Shown: in pieces, positions 5,918 to 6,816 of the stretch
Layout: every line of letters begins with the position of its first letter
Numbering within the stretch: position 1 is the stretch's first letter
DNA from: Xanthobacteraceae bacterium
GTDB taxonomy: Bacteria; Pseudomonadota; Alphaproteobacteria; Rhizobiales; Xanthobacteraceae
Assembly (NCBI GenBank): GCA_030043285.1
Contig: JASHXZ010000716.1
Coordinates: 1 to 6,816 of the forward strand
DNA: 6,816 nucleotides
Reading direction: 5' to 3'
The notes under the pieces: model-generated
The model's input: the letters and a program-made list of their open reading frames with translations, nothing else
What the model was told of the DNA's origin: nothing
Databases searched by the model: none
Program-made: the position numbers and the translations under genes

Positions 5918-6059
5918 CGTCATTGCGGGGAGCGAAGCGACGAAGCAATCCAGCACGGCGGCGCCGTACTGGATCGCTTCGCTTCCGCCTGCGCGCTTCG
6001 GCGGACTCGTACCCTTCGAAGCTCGCATCGCGAGCGTAGGAGGGTCGCTCGCAATGACG
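5918..6059. repeat. Interspersed palindromic repeat element B (MITE-like)
   Basis: A 142-base element with perfect ten-base terminal inverted repeats, CGTCATTGCG (5918-5927) and CGCAATGACG (6050-6059). Inside are a strong hairpin (CGAAGCAATCCAG 5941-5953 against CTGGATCGCTTCG 5969-5981, 12 of 13 pairing) and a second one (GCTCGC 6021-6026, GCGAGC 6030-6035). Repeats beginning GTCATTGCGAG and containing GCGAAGCAATCCAG are widespread in Hyphomicrobiales and other Alphaproteobacteria. No coding capacity. Confidence 0.8.
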
Positions 6060-6120
6060 ATTCGGCATCGCCCGCTTCGTGAAATCAGAGGTCTAAAAAA
6101 CCATATCCTATTGATCCTGC

Positions 6121-6201
6121 TTGAGCCGAAGCCGTACGCAGATCAACGAAATAAGCTCATCGAAATTTATCAAAGCCACCGATGCAAAGAATACCTTTGG
6201 T
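6121..6201 (+). pseudogene. Possible remnant of a Phd/YefM-type antitoxin
   Basis: A plus-strand frame reads ISSSKFIKATDAKNTFG up to 6201. ATDAKNxFG is the characteristic N-terminal signature of Phd/YefM antitoxins. One frame over, the next bases give LLKNA, which would continue the usual FGxLL pattern, so a small deletion could explain the break. Nothing after that resembles the family, there is no toxin beside it, no convincing start or ribosome site, and codon use is unlike the genes. This is a weak, motif-only call. Confidence 0.2.
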
Positions 6202-6263
6202 CTTTGCTCAAGAACGCCTCAGGCTACGAGCGATATGACACCAGACGGCGATCAGATCGCTCA

Positions 6264-6312
6264 TCTCCCGCCGAGCGAACAACCGTTGTGGCAGGGGCGC
6301 TATGGCGGGAGA
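6264..6312. repeat. Inverted repeat with 9-bp arms
   Basis: TCTCCCGCC (6264-6272) and GGCGGGAGA (6304-6312) pair perfectly, and AGCG/CGCT just inside (6274-6277 and 6298-6301) extend the stem. It lies 28 bases before repeat C and may belong to the same repeat cluster. Confidence 0.5.
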
Positions 6313-6339
6313 AAATCGAGTTGATGACCGCATAGCGCA

Positions 6340-6415
6340 TAGCCCGATGAGCGTAGCCATATGCGGGAGCTGCCTGGCACTCTGGTCCCGCATATCGCTT
6401 CGCTCATGCGGGCTA
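6340..6415. repeat. Interspersed palindromic repeat element C
   Basis: Imperfect inverted repeat with arms of about 29 bases. The left arm (6340-6368) begins TAGCCCGATGAGCG and ends CATATGCGGGA; the right arm (6386-6415) begins TCCCGCATATCG and ends CATGCGGGCTA. The loop is about 17 bases. TAGCCCGnATGAGCG-type repeats are common in intergenic DNA of Bradyrhizobium relatives. Confidence 0.7.
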
Positions 6416-6816
6416 CGTGCCGCACAATTTCGGACGCCCAGAGTGATTCTCAGGCCAAGCGATTGTTTCTGTTAAAAGATTTCGCCCAATCGCAACAAAT
6501 AGTGCGCGAAGGCAGTCGTGAGGCAGCATCGGTCGACGTAAAAAACGCAGCAGAATCAAGGCCCAGTCGTTTCGCGATTGACAAGCTTGCGCCGCGAACT
6601 AAAAGCCGACGCCGCTTTGCTCATCAAGGGCGTCAACCGGTGGCGTATCGATTGATGGAGCAAGGCGCGGTGCCTGCGTGCGATTTCGCAGATCGCATGT
6701 GGGCGGTTCGGAAACTCGCCCGGCCGGCCCCGACGCCGGTCTGCCAGGGAGCCTGGCTGCCCGGGCGGCGGACGGGACAAAAGCCCGTCGGCGCTGCCAT
6801 GAAGCGCGGGACCGGA
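6416..6816. other. Non-coding stretch to the window end, nothing recognised
   Basis: No frame here looks coding. One plus-strand frame stays open from an ATG at 6406 to the window edge (137 codons), but it starts inside repeat C, has weak third-position bias compared with the other genes, and resembles nothing I know. Two small perfect hairpins lie near the end: GCCAGG/CCTGGC (6743-6757) and GACGGG/CCCGTC (6771-6789). They could belong to a structured RNA, a decayed repeat or a leader of the next gene; I cannot tell which. Confidence 0.4.

Noticed and set aside
5907..6335. A 142-codon plus-strand open frame
   Set aside because: The first third is translated repeat element B, the remainder has no family resemblance beyond the short antitoxin-like stretch in another frame, and there is no ribosome site.
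5918..6415. Possible CRISPR array
   Set aside because: The repeats are few, differ from one another, are internally palindromic, and lack regular spacers.
6406..6816. Open-ended plus-strand frame reaching the window edge
   Set aside because: It starts inside repeat C, its third-position GC is clearly lower than that of the real genes, and no motif is recognisable. A new gene beginning just outside the window cannot be excluded.

Overview
This is GC-rich chromosomal DNA whose genes have strong third-position GC bias. It carries several short interspersed palindromic repeats of the kind common in Hyphomicrobiales (Bradyrhizobium/Xanthobacter relatives). An alphaproteobacterium of that group is the most likely source; this is inferred from gene and repeat style, not from a marker gene.

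Layout. 1-636 (minus): N-terminal 212 codons of an IlvD/Edd-family sugar-acid dehydratase cut by the window edge, with a TTG start. 722-1152 (minus): PIN-domain (VapC-like) toxin broken by one frameshift, translationally coupled to an intact AbrB-type antitoxin (1149-1439). 1516-2325 (minus): NAD-dependent uronate-dehydrogenase-like SDR. 2410-2464: short regulatory interval with two overlapping perfect palindromes and a hairpin. 2543-3013 (plus): unrecognised but convincingly coding protein. 3102-3470 (plus): DUF423-type small membrane protein. 3479-3656: repeat element A1. 3698-4675 (minus): Bug/TctC-type periplasmic solute-binding protein. 4687-5781 (minus): LysR-family regulator whose C-terminus is written by a second copy of the repeat (A2, 4694-4811). 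5782-6816: about 1 kb without a convincing gene, holding the LysR promoter region, two more repeat families (B 5918-6059, C 6340-6415), an extra hairpin and a possible decayed antitoxin remnant.

How the genes fit. A uronate dehydrogenase and an IlvD/Edd sugar-acid dehydratase on the same strand, with a Bug-type carboxylate-binding protein and a LysR regulator nearby, suggest a locus for uptake and oxidation of sugar acids. The GntR/FadR-like palindrome upstream of the dehydrogenase fits that theme. The toxin-antitoxin pair between the two enzyme genes looks like an insertion that has lost its toxin. The A1 and A2 repeats bracket the binding-protein gene in direct orientation.

I found no clear new defence or mobile system. 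The strongest oddities are the repeat-derived LysR tail, the A1/A2 arrangement, the overlapping palindromes and the frameshifted toxin.
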